From Muraenolepis orangiensis (Eukaryota; Chordata; Actinopteri; Gadiformes; Muraenolepididae), in the NCBI GenBank assembly GCA_027704905.1, contig CM051020.1:1243419-1307418 (forward strand): 64,000 nucleotides of DNA, written 5' to 3'. Each line of letters begins with the position of its first letter. Positions within the stretch are counted from its first letter, which is position 1. Positions 1 through 11,190 of this stretch are shown here, piece after piece. The notes beneath the pieces are model-generated. The model worked only from the letters and a program-made list of their open reading frames with translations. It ran no database searches and was not told the DNA's origin. The translations under genes and the position numbers were made by a program.

Positions 1-63
1 CACCTTTACGCAGCGCAGTGGGAGAATCTTCTTGCGGAAGCCCATGCGTCAATTACCCGGCTG

Positions 64-878
64 GTGGACCTCACGGAGTCCCAGGGCGCACGCATAGCGC
101 ACCTCGAGGCGGTGATTTCACAAACTCCGGCTTTCGCTGGTCCCGCGGAGCCACACATCCCGCCCCCGCCGAGGTACTCTGGGGATCCGGACACCTGCCG
201 GAGCTTCTTGGGCCAGTGCAGGAATATCTTTGACGCACAGCCGTCCCGCTTTACGAGGGAAGCGGGGAGAATTGCTTACATAGTGAGCCTGCTGGAGGGA
301 GGTCCCCTCGCTATGTATGATGCGCTCCGTGCGCAAGGATCTCCTCTCATGTGGCCTTTGTGGCTCTTGAAATGGAGCTGATGAGGGTGTACGACCACCC
401 CATACGGGGCGCCCAGGCTGGACAACTCCTGCTGCGGCTTAAGCAGGGAACGCTCAGCCTTCGGGACTACATCGCCCGGTTTCGCCGGTTGGCGGTGGAG
501 TCCGGTTGGAACGAGGAATCGCTCCTGTCCGCGCTCCAGAACGGACTCAACCGGGAGTTGGGCAAGGAGGTGGCGTTGCGGGGCGAGAAGGGCACTGTGG
601 ATGAGGCCAACCAGAGGGCCATTCAGGTGTCAGACCTAGCGATGCAGTGGGGGGACGCTCCGGGTCCTTCCAGAAGCTTCTCCCGCCCAGTGGAGGAAAG
701 GAGATATTCTCGGTCCACTGCTTCCTTCGCGGAGTAGCCGATGCAGCTGGATCGGGTGGTCCTTTCCCAGCAGGAACGGAAGCGGAGGCTGGACACCAGA
801 GCTTGTCTCTACTGCGGAGGATTGGGACACTCCCTTCGCGACTGTCATCGTCGGCCAAAAGATCAGGCCCCTCAGTGA
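64..878 (+). pseudogene. gypsy A Gag, frameshifted, with CCHC zinc knuckle
   Basis: Gag packages element RNA. Residues typical of gypsy Gag run in one frame from 64 to about 350 (PRYSGDPDTCRSFLGQC). They continue in another frame at 351-737 (TLSLRDYIARFRRLAVESGW). A third frame, 741-878, holds a retroviral-type zinc knuckle, CLYCGGLGHSLRDC (C-x2-C-x4-H-x4-C). At least two frameshifts separate these pieces, so no complete Gag can be made. The 5' start is uncertain because the window begins inside the element. Confidence 0.75.
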
Positions 879-902
879 CGGCGGGGTCCCTGAGGTGCCA
901 GA

Positions 903-3063
903 ATGCGACCCGCTCTCCAGCTGCATTGGCAGGCTCCCATTTTTACGCACATCTCCTTTGGGCGAAGGAGAGGCTTCAGGTGAAGGTGTTGGTGGACTCC
1001 GGAGCTGATGCCAGTTTCATTGATGCCGCTCTGGTCGTATGGGCCGGTATTCCCACCGAGCGGATACAGCTACCATTGGAGGTGAACTCGCTGGATGGCA
1101 AGCCGTTGGCCCGGATCACCCAACGGTCGGTTCCTCTCACTCTGGTTCTGTCAGGGAATCACCGGGAGACCATCCAGTTACACGTCATCTCCTCCCCCCA
1201 CACCCCTGTGGTATTGGGTAGACCGTGGTTGGCTATCCACAATCCACACATCGATTGGGTGGCGGGTTCCGTGATAAGTTGGAGCATGTTCTGCCATTCG
1301 AACTGTCTCCGGTGCGCTCTAGCTCCACGCAACCCACCCACCCGCCCGGTCCCGAGCCCTCCCGATCTCTCATCTGTCCCCATGTTTACCACGACCTCGG
1401 GGAGGTGTTCTCTAAACAACGGGCCATCTCCTTACCTCCTCACAGACCATATGACTGCGCCATCGATCTCCTCCCCGGCGCGTCTTTGCCGGTTAGGCGA
1501 CTCTACAATCTGTCCCGGCCCGAGAGACAGACCATGGAGACCTACATTCACGACTCACTGGCAGCGGGCCTGATCAGACCCTCGTCGTCGCCTGTGGGTT
1601 CTGGGTTTTTCTTTGTCACGAAGAAGGATAACTCGTTGAGGCCGTGTATCGATTTCCGGGGTCTAAACGATATCACCGTGAAGAACAAGTACCCCTTGCC
1701 ACTCATCGACCCAGCCTTCGAGCCGCTCCGTCATGCGGCGGTGTTCTCCAAATTAGACCTCCGCAATGCCTACCATCTCGTCCGGATCCGGGAGGGGGAC
1801 GAGTGGAAGACGGCGTTCAACACTGCATTGGGTCACTTCGAGTACCGGGTCATGCCCTTCGGTCTCACCAACGCCCCGGCAGTTTTCCAAGCTCTGGTGA
1901 ACGACGTCCTCCGAGACATGCTGAATCTGTTCGTGTTTGTCTACCTGGATGATATTTTGATATTTTCAGGTAGTCAGAAGGAGCACGTTCAGCACGTTCG
2001 GTTGGTACTTCAGCGGCTATTGGAGAACAAGCTGTTCGTCAAGGCGGAGAAGTGTGAGTTCCACGTTAAGTCGGTGGCTTTTTTGGGATTCATAATCGAG
2101 CCTGGGCAGGTTCGGTCGGATCCCGTTAAGATCAAGGCAGTGGCGGAGTCGCCGACGCCTACGTCCCGGAGACAACTCCAGCGGTTCCTCGGTTTTTCCA
2201 ATTTTTACCGTAGGTTCATCCGGGATTTTAGTAGCGTTGCGGCTCCGCTTACTCGGCTCACCTCCACGCTCTCTCCGTTCTCCTGGACACCTGAGGCAGG
2301 TGCGGCTTTTGCGCAGCTTAAACGTCTGTTCACCTCGGCTCCGGTTCTGAGGCATCCGGATCCGGCGTGCCAGTTTGTGGTGGAGGTGGACGCATCAGAT
2401 TCCGGCGTTGGGGCCGTACTTTCTCAACGTTCCACGGGGGATCGGAAGACGCACCCTTGTGCGTTTTTTTCGAAACGGCTGTCACCCGCGGAGAGGAACT
2501 ACGACGTGGGGAATCGGGAGCTCTTGGCAGTGGTTCTGGCCTTGGAGGAGTGGAGGCATTGGCTTGAGGGGGCCAAACAACCGTTCGTGGTCTGGACAGA
2601 CCACAAGAACTTGGCCTACCTCCGCACCGCCAGACGGCTCAACTCTCGACAGGCGCGGTGGGCGTTGTTCCTGGGGCTGTTCAACTTCACGCTCAACTAC
2701 CGGCCTGGATGTCGGAATGTCAAACCCGACTCTCTCTCTCGCCAGTGGGACGCCGAGAGGGATCTCGTCGAGCCAGAGACCATCCTACCTCCGGTGTGCG
2801 TGATTGGGGCAGTCACATGGGAGATCGAGGGTCTCGTCCGGTCGGCTCAGCGTGCTCATCCAGATCCAGGTAATGGTCCCGCTAACCGGCTGTTTGTACC
2901 CGATCCAGTTAGGTCCCGGGTGCTGCAGTGGGCTCATTCCTCCCGTCTGACCTACCATCCCGGCTTTGCGCGGACCCTGTCCTTCCTCAGACGGAGTTTC
3001 TGGTGGCCTTCCATCTCCCAGGACACCAAGGCCTTTGTCACGGCCTGCACCGTCTGCCATTGA
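903..3063 (+). pseudogene. gypsy A Pol: protease, reverse transcriptase, RNase H; integrase lost
   Basis: Pol matures the polyprotein and copies element RNA. The protease active site is VLVDSGADASFID (about 990-1030), followed by VVLGRPWL, in a frame open from 647 to 1573. The reverse transcriptase is in a second frame open from 1225 to 3063. It shows LRPCIDFRGLND, FSKLDLRNAYH, VMPFGLTNAP and the catalytic FVYLDDILIFSG. RNase H follows (VVEVDASDSGVGAVLSQ, then WTDHKNLAYL). The frame ends in the integrase H2C2 zinc finger at TACTVCH, immediately before TGA. No DDE catalytic core or chromodomain is present. The switch between protease and RT frames may be a lesion or the family's normal frame change. 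Confidence 0.85.
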
Positions 3064-3360
3064 TCTCACCTGGGGGGGGCTATTTATACCGCGGCGTCTG
3101 TTAGAGACGTCGCTCGTTCGTACTGTGTGTAACCTGTACGCTACCAGTCCCCAGGTGACATTCATCCCTGGTTCTGATCACTGCTACGGACTATCAGAGA
3201 GACAGCCCGCTCGTCTGCTGTTCCAGCCCCTCGTCGGTCCCGGAGATCCATTCGTCTACTACCTGTCGGCTCGACGCACCTCGACTTCCCGGTAACCCGA
3301 CCCATCGCCTGTCCCCAACGATCCATTCGTCTCCTACCTGTCGGCACGTGAAGGTGGAGG
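3060..3360 (+). mobile_element. Partial LTR of gypsy A family fused to truncated pol
   Basis: From about 3060 the sequence matches the solo LTR at 52384-52983, starting at its internal TGATCTCACCTGGGGG (52482 onward). It continues through the GAGACGTCGCTCGTTCGTAC and CCAGTCCCCAGGTGACATTC blocks, with substitutions and internal losses. The join lies on shared GCCATTGATCTCACC-like sequence, which suggests a deletion removed integrase, the 3' untranslated region and the first part of the 3' LTR. Similarity fades after about 3350. Confidence 0.8.
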
Positions 3361-3364
3361 GATG

Positions 3365-4130
3365 AGCCACGTGGGTTCATGAGTACCACAGCAAATGTTC
3401 ACCATCACCAGCAGGAGACCACAGGCCTCTAAGCCAGAAAGAGAACTAGCTGACAATACACTAGATGATGAATGTGGCTCTAACTATATACACGGTACAT
3501 ATTGGAACTGTGCTAACCATTCTTATTGTAGGTCCTATCCTAGGGTGGGAGAGGAAAAACCTCCCTAGAACAGACGACCTGACTTACGAGAGCACGTCGC
3601 CCTAACACACATAACATATATTATCCTGATCCACACGTACACCGCCAATATGTGGTGGAGATATGCTAATAATACAAGATCAACTGGTAAATCGAATTGT
3701 TATGTCTGTTCCATAATGCCAACGTCATCTCATGCACCCCCAATCATGTCTAGGAAGATGACTCACAGTGTGGCCGGGTGTCTAATGATGATGGGGACAG
3801 CATTACCGAATAATGATTTTGCAAAGTTTGACCCAACGATATCGCCAAATAACAGAGACTCCGACTGCACACATTTAACCGTACATGTGGCCCCACAGGA
3901 GGCGCATCCTATTTCCCTCGTGACGGTAACAATAGATCCAGAGATGACCTTTGACATGTGTGTAGTTGCAGTGGGGTCGCCAACCGCTTGGAGATATACA
4001 CATGGATAAATGTATGAAGATATTTTCCTTTTGCACGTTTAAAGGCACGACTAAAACAATAGAGATGGCGTCAAGCGAGTACGATACGTGCATACCAATA
4101 CCAGCAATTCTCAGTGTGCGTTAATGGTAC
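3365..4130 (+). other. Unassigned stretch with a 119-codon ORF (3650-4009); possible retroviral Env remnant
   Basis: The ORF at 3650-4009 is Cys-rich, with WWRYANN followed by NCYVCSIMPTSS. Upstream, out of frame, lies another Cys-rich piece (YWNCANHSYC). The WW-x-YAN...NCYVCS arrangement is reminiscent of envelope-like ORFs of fish endogenous retroelements. I cannot confirm a family, and no transmembrane or fusion region follows. It may be a chance ORF in decayed repeat DNA. Confidence 0.25.
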
Positions 4131-4558
4131 CAGGCCCATGAGGAACCCGAGTCGTAGGGTTTGTGGTTGCTGTGTGGATCTAGGGTCTATCACAGTCTCC
4201 CAAACGACTGGTCTGGTCTTTCCACCACACCGTCTTATTCGCTGCCTGGGACCTCATTGTTTCCACCTTTTATGTTCCGTGTTGTTTAAATAGGCGGCGC
4301 CGGTTCATTATATATATACTGTTTCGTTGGTTGTTAGACTCGTACTTGTTTCACGGTTTGAGACTTGTACTACTTCATGTTACAGTTCTTACTCGTTCAT
4401 GTTTCCACTTCATGCCACCGTCAGGTTTTTGGTAATTAGCTTTTGCTTTTGAGCTTCATGCGTTTCCATGTAAGTGATTTTTGTGTTACTGTATTTATCA
4501 GTAAAGACTCTTTATTTTGATACGTGTGTCATCGTGTCGTGCATTTGGGTTCACCTCC
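4131..4558. other. No recognisable gene; AT-rich, LTR-like sequence
   Basis: I see no gene here. A TTTAAATAGG block at about 4286 and a TATATATATA run near 4310 sit upstream of T-rich DNA. This could be the promoter part of an old LTR, but no second copy is present in the window to test that. Confidence 0.2.
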
Positions 4559-5216
<658 letters not shown>

Positions 5217-5798
5217 GTGGTTTGTGAAGGGGAGAAGGACACAAGAAAGAACTCTCTCTCCCAAAGTCAGCCCTGCGGACTAACTCTTTTTGTTAATGTA
5301 CCTTATGTCGGTTTCCGTTCATTCCAAACGTTCCGAATGTGTGTTTTGGTTGTAATGTTTTATTGTAGTCTCTCTGTTTGCTTAGAGAGGATGACCTAAG
5401 TCTGCCTGCAGGTCACACGCACACATCAGAGTAAACAGCCTACACATCGGAGAGGGGGGGGGGGGGGTGATCGATCAGCTGTTCAAACTTCCAGCTCCAA
5501 ATCGATCCAGCTTCAAGAGACCTGCACCAGGGATTAAAAACAAAGGTAACTTTACTTGAATTGACTTCACATTCAGACAATGTCTGTGCATACATTAATA
5601 TACAGGATTCATTCATTCATTCAACCAAAGGGGGGTTTGTCATTTCAAATCCCCCTTTTGTTGTTGAATTCCTGCTGTTAATTCTGAGTTCCAATGTTGT
5701 CTGAGTTACTTTTGGATGGAAACTTTTGTCCTAATCTGATCTTTCTGATTTCCTCTTAATGCCGACAGGGAATGACTCTGTGCTCTGGAGTTATGTGA

Positions 5799-5885
5799 CC
5801 TACTTCTCCTGTAATTAAACCTATAAGTAACCTACTTCTTCTGTTATTAAACCTATGAGTAACCTACTTATTCTGTAATTAAAGC
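5799..5885. repeat. 32-bp minisatellite, copy 1 (about 3 units)
   Basis: Units resemble TTCTGTAATTAAACCTATAAGTAACCTACTTC. The homologous array in copy 2 (42385-43245) has about 27 units, so it expanded there or contracted here. Confidence 0.9.
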
Positions 5886-6664
5886 CAGTGGAGACCATGA
5901 GTAAAGCCCTGCTTTTACTTGAAATTGTGTCTTTTCTTATATAGATAGAGATAGATAGATGTAGATATATAGCTATGTATAGACGCATGGCCAAACCAGT
6001 GTTGTCCTCCTCAGTAGGTGGATGGAGACAGGACACACAGCATGGGGGACAGCAAACCACCACCGGCAGCAGGAAATGGTCGACATGGCAGAAACATGCT
6101 ATGAATCAGAGGTACTTATCTTTAATATGTTTGGGAGGGTTGGGGCGCGTAAATATCACCATAGCACCATACACGCACACTTATGTTCACCATCACATAT
6201 CCTACCAACCCCTACCCCTCCTACACTCTTGCATCCTGGGACTGGACTGTCAGTGCCAGGGGTGCCCCGGACAGGGCTCAGCCGCCCCTCTCAAGCCCTC
6301 GTCCGCCTTGGAGCTCAGGGGGGCTCCAGAGGACACGCACCTCTTCCCCGAGTGGCGGGTTCCACTGAGGGTGACCTCCGCACTGCTGTCCGTCACCTTC
6401 ATCTACACCTTCCTCCGGGAGGTCCTGCAGCCCTACCTGGCGCTGAGTAAGAACTACTTCTACAAGGTAAGACCCCTCCTCCTCCTCCTTCACCTCCTCC
6501 TCCTCCACCTCCTCCTCCTCCTCCTCCTCCTTAGGATGGAGCTATTAACTGACGCTTAAGAGATAGCTGCTTAAAAGACATTCAAAAACATGAAACCAAT
6601 TAGTTTAATTTATTTTATGTACTGGGAAGTTTCTCTGTGTCTTTGAAATGAGTTTCTCTGTGTG

Positions 6665-8524
6665 ATTAGAGTCTGGTTGAAGCAGCCTCACCTGGCCCCA
6701 GTCAGACTGATTAGAGTCTGGTTGAAGCAGCCTCACCTGGCCCCAGTCACACTGATTAGAGTCTGGTTGAAGCAGCCTCATCTGGCCCCAGTCAGACTGA
6801 TTAGAGTCTGGTTGAAGCAGCCTCACCTGGCTCCAGTCAGACTGATTAGAGTCTGGTTGAAGCAGCCTCACCTGATCCCAGTCAGACTGGTTAGAGTCTG
6901 GTTGAAGCAGCCTCACCTGGCCCCAGTCAGACTGATTAGAGTCTGGTTGAAGCAGCCTCACCTGGCCCCAGTCAGACTGATTAGAGTCTGGTTGAAGCAG
7001 CCTCACCTGGCCCCAGTCAGACTGATTAGAGTCTGGTTGAAGCAGCCTAACCTGGCCCCAGTCAGACTGATTAGGGTCTGGTTGAAGCAGCCTCACCTGG
7101 CCCCAGTCAGACTGATTAGAGTCTGGTTGAAGCAGCCTCATTTGGCCCCAGTCAGACTGATTAGAGTCTGGTTGAAGCAGCCTCACCTGGCCCCAGTCAC
7201 ACTGATTAGAGTCTGGTTGAAGCAGCCTCATTTGGCCCCAGTCAGACTGATTAGAGTCTGGTTGAAGCAGCCTCACCTGGCTCCAGTCAGACTGATTAGA
7301 GTCTGGTTGAAGCAGCCTCACCTGACCCCAGTCAGACTGGTTAGAGTCTGGTTGAAGCAGCCTCACCTGGCCCCAGTCAGACTGATTAGAGTCTGGTTGA
7401 AGCAGCCTCACCTGGCCCCAGTCAGACTGATTAGAGTCTGGTTGAAGCAGCCTAACCTGGCCCCAGTCAGACTGATTAGGGTCTGGTTGAAGCAGCCTCA
7501 CCTGGCCCCAGTCAGACTGATTAGAGTCTGGTTGATGCAGCCTCATTTGGCCCCAGTCAGACTGATTAGAGTCTGGTTGAAGCAGCCTCATTTGGCCCCA
7601 GTCACACTGATTAGAGTCTGGTTGAAGCAGCCTCATTTGGCCCCAGTCACACTGATTAGAGTCAAGTCAAGTCAAGTCATGTTTATTGTCACTTCACAGT
7701 TTACACAAGTATAAAGCAGTGATGTGAAAATCTTATGTGCAATACCCGACGACAGACAGCAGTTATAAAATAAGATAAAAAATAGATAAAAATTGAATAA
7801 AAATAGAATAAAGTTAAATAAAAAAATAAATAAAAAATGCAATATGTAAAATGCAAAATATCCGCATGTGCATGCCGAGGAACTTTAAGCTGCTGACCCT
7901 CTCAACTGCAACCCCGTCAATGGAGATAGGGCTGTGCTCTCCCCTCTGCTTCCTGAAGTCCACAATCAGCTCCTTGGTCTTCTTGACGTTGAGGGCGAGG
8001 CTGTTCTCCTGGCACCACTGCTCCAGCGATCCGACCTCCTCCCTGTAGGCTGTCTCGTCGTCGCCGGCGATCAGGCCCATCACTGTCGTGTCGTCAGCAA
8101 ACTTGACGATGACGTTGGAGCTGTGCATAGCCATGCAGTCGTGGGTGTAGAGGGAGTAGAGGAGAAGGCTCAGCACGCATCCCTGGGGGGCTCCCGTGTT
8201 GAGGGTCAGTGGCTCTGATGTGGTGCTGCCCATCCTCACCACCTGGCGGCGGTCCGACAGGAGGTCCAGTATCCAGCTGCACATGGACCTGGAGTCTGGT
8301 TGAAGCAGCCTCACCTGGCCCCAGTCACACTGATTAGAGTCTGGTTGAAGCAGCCTCACCTGGCCCCAGTCAGACTGATTAGAGTCTGGTTGAAGCAGCC
8401 TCACCTGGCCCTCAGTCAGACTGATTAGAGTCTGGTTGAAGCAGCCTCACCTGGCCCTCAGTCAGACTGATTAGAGTCTGGTTGAAGCAGCCTCACCTGG
8501 CCCCAGTCACACTGATTAGAGTCT
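6665..8524. repeat. 45-bp minisatellite (about 22 + 5 units), split by a LINE fragment
   Basis: The unit contains GATTAGAGTCTGGTTGAAGC, AGCCTCACCTGGCCCCAGTC and AGACT. About 22 units occupy 6665-7664 and about five lie at 8290-8524, with a LINE 3' end between them. Variant units (GGCTCCAG, CCTAACC, TTAGGG) recur 405-450 bp apart, so a block of nine to ten units was itself duplicated. In copy 2 the large left block is missing and only about three units remain (44906-45039). Because 45 is a multiple of 3, both strands show long spurious ORFs. Confidence 0.95.
7665..8290 (-). mobile_element. 5'-truncated LINE 3' end, copy 1
   Basis: On the minus strand it encodes the C-terminal part of the same reverse transcriptase as the LINE at 10050-13271 (TGAPQGCVLS, KFADDTTVMG). 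It then carries an A/T-rich 3' UTR and an ACTTG-repeat tail (CAAGTCAAGTCAAGTCA at 7662-7678 on the plus strand). It sits inside the 45-bp array, with GAGTC on both sides. A stretch of RT present in copy 2 (about 43970-44483) is deleted here near 7862. The outer junction is shared by both copies, so insertion preceded the duplication. Confidence 0.88.
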
Positions 8525-8931
8525 CAAGGTAATCAAGGCCTCCAGGTTAAACCAGCCACCAACACTCAGGAGGAGCTCTAGCATGGACCGTCTGCTCTGC
8601 TCGTTCAACTACAAACTCATCCTGCTGTGTCTGTGTCGTCGGGAGGAACCCAAAGCAGCCTTAGTTGAGTCTGCTACAGACCACACCATCATAGTCTCTC
8701 CCTCCCTCCGTAGTACAAATCATTTGTGCATGATGAGTGGCAGACCAATGAAAAAAAAAGCAACCTTGAATACAAACAGTGAAAACCATCCCAACCCACT
8801 CCCAAAGCTGACATCAGTTCTTTCCTCCCTGCCCCTGAACCTAAATGGAGCCGACTAACAGTCTGTCGTACACTGTGCAGTCTATTGTATTCTATGATAC
8901 AGGATGATGATTGAACCTTGGCTTGTGTCAG
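8525..8931. other. STEAP3 intron DNA, no gene
   Basis: Unique-looking intron sequence, closely matched at 45040-45446. A short ORF at 8583-8858 is not conserved in frame between the copies (the copy-2 version breaks after MKKNNLEY), so I do not call it a gene. Confidence 0.7.
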
Positions 8932-10068
8932 GTGCCGGTGCTGGTGATGAATAAGACTCTGCCGTGGACGTCACCTTGCTGGCTCTGGTCTACTTGCCAG
9001 GCTTACTGGCCGCCATTTTCCAACTCTAGAGAGGTACAGAGCCATCGATCACTGGTTCAATGAGGTCTTCATACCACACCTTTTGATTTATTTTTCCTTT
9101 GTGTTGTCGTTCATCAGTTGAAGTGGCTTGTCATGATCGTCTTTACTACAAAAATAATGAAAGTCTTTGTTTTATTTGAAAGAAGGATGTGTTCCTGTAT
9201 TGAATGATAACCTCCAGGTATGGGTTGATCCGGTCTCTCTTTGTTCCCCGTTTGCGGTCCCTCTCTCCCCTTCTTGTTCCCTCTTCCCAGGCACCAAGTA
9301 GCGCTGCTTCCCAGCGTGGCTGGAGGGCTGGCTGTGTGTACGCAAGCAGCTGGGCCTGCTGTCCTTCTCCCTGGCCTGCCTCCATGCCCTGTACAGCCTC
9401 TGTTACCCCATGAGGAGGTCCTACAGGTACAGAGTGCTAAACTGGGCCTACCAACAGGTGGGTGGTCGGCAGGCAGGAAACTGCATTTGTGATTGAGATG
9501 TTTTTTTTCTCCTGTTCTGTACTCTGAAAACACTCAAATGTTGCCTCTAGCAGCTTTAAGGATGTGTATTAAATCGATAACGGGATGCTGTTATGTATAT
9601 TTGATTGGATAGAACAGCCATCGAGACAGCTCAGTCTGGATGGCCTAATGTCAAGTTGACAAATGCAAGCGTAAAAACGCCAAAGCCAATTATTAATTTT
9701 GTCCCCACATAAGAGTGTCGTTCTTTCTTTGAGAAAGGTCTGCACAACAAAAAACAGTGTCCCATTGGTTAGTGAATTGAATGTATGATCCTTCAAACCA
9801 ATAAGGTATTGTGAATGGATTTGGTTTGTAATGTAGTTTGAGAAAAGTGGGAAAATCACCCACTGTTTATGTTATTCATTCAGACACTAGAGAAGTGGAG
9901 ATTGTTTGAAATGAAAGGAGCACTGCCAAGGAACGTAGGAACAGATTGAACGTCATCCCTTCTTGGAACGGCCATTAGCAATTGGAATACCTTCCGACTT
10001 GACTTTTCCAACTCAAAACACGGTGACCTCACAACCGCATGAGGTTGTGGAGGAGGTGGAGTATGGTG

Positions 10069-11190
10069 CCGTACGAGATGGCTGCCGTGTCGCGAGCTCC
10101 CGCACGACGACGCAGTTTTTTGTTATTTATTCTTTTTATCGCAAGTATTTTAGTTCAGGATGTTAGCAGCAAGTTCACTTATAACTTCTGCACACTTTGG
10201 GAGATCAGATCGACAGTCGCTCGCCGCCTACCGGAGTTTTTTCATTCTTTCGGCTCGGACGTCCCGCCCGAAGTCACAGCTGGATTATCTCCGTCCATTT
10301 TGGGCACGATTACGCGCAAGCGTCGCCGGAGGAAGCGAGGGAAGCGAGCCGGCGTGCTAGTCAGGCTGAGATGTCGATCCGATCGCCCCCCACTACCCAC
10401 CATTCTACTGGCTAATGTACAGTCTCTGGACAATAAGTAAAGCGAACTACAGGCTCGTATTCAATTCCACCGGGAAACTAGGGACAATTGTATTATCTGC
10501 CTTACGGAGACATGGATGTCGGAGGGGGTTACCGACGCAGCTATCGAGCCGACGGGATTTTCCGTACACCGGGCGGACAGAACAAAGGCTCTCTCCGGTA
10601 AAGATCGCGGAGGGGGGGTATGTCTCATGATAAACAGATCTTGGTGCAACCAAAGCCATGTACATCCCCTCAAGTCTTTCTGTTCCCCGGACCTGGAGTA
10701 CCTGATGCTTATGTGCCGTCCATACTGGCTACCTCGGGAGTTTACAGCGGTAACCGTGACCGCTGTTTACATTCCCCCACAAGCCAACACGGACACAGCG
10801 CTGAAGGAACTGTACGGGGCTATCAGCGAACAGGAGTCGGCCCACCCCGAGGCTGCTCTCATCGTGGCGGGGGACTTCAACAAGGCGAACCTGAAGAAGG
10901 TTCTCCCGAAGTTCTACCAACACATAAAGAGCAACACACGGGGCGAGCGGATCCTCGACCACTGCTACACTCCCTTCCGTGATGGCTACAAGGCCCTCCT
11001 CCGCCCACCGTTCGGCAAATCAGATCACCGCTCTATCCAGCTACTCCCCGCCTATAGGCAGAGACTGAAGCAGCAACCGATCGCTGTGAGGGAGGTCCAA
11101 TGCTGGTCGGACCAATCAGATTCTACGCTGCAGGATTGTTTTGATCACGCTGACTGGCTGACTGATGTTCCGCGTTGCCTCGGACAATAA
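10069..11190 (+). pseudogene. LINE N-terminal region and apurinic-type endonuclease, one in-frame stop
   Basis: The reading frame runs from about 10039 (Met at 10069, MVPYEMAAVS) to 11190, with one in-frame TAA at 10438-10440. A basic tract (RKRRRRKRGKR) precedes the endonuclease. Endonuclease motifs: LLANVQSLDNK, ICLTETWMSEG, GGGVCLMIN, VTVTAVYIPP, IVAGDFNKANL and FGKSDHRSI (catalytic D-H). The domain nicks target DNA to prime reverse transcription. A frameshift near 11165-11190 (repeated CTGACTGA) separates it from the RT frame. Confidence 0.85.

Larger units (their letters stand above)
1..3063 (+). mobile_element. Ty3/gypsy retrotransposon A, 5' and 3' truncated, frameshifted
   Basis: Order seen: Gag-like region, CCHC zinc knuckle, aspartic protease, reverse transcriptase, RNase H, then the first part of the integrase zinc-binding domain, where homology stops. 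This is the Ty3/gypsy (Metaviridae) order. No 5' LTR is inside the window, and nearly the whole integrase is missing. The element joins LTR-like DNA at 3060. It is the same family as the solo LTR at 52384-52983, because the sequence after 3060 matches the middle of that LTR. Frames are broken several times in gag and between gag and pol, so it is inactive. Confidence 0.9.

Noticed and set aside
6605..7714. 343- and 350-codon repetitive ORFs on both strands
   Set aside because: A 45-bp minisatellite read in frame. The array is almost absent in copy 2.
8583..8858. 91-codon ORF in STEAP3 intron 1
   Set aside because: The frame is not preserved in copy 2 (45100-45297) and there is no recognised domain.
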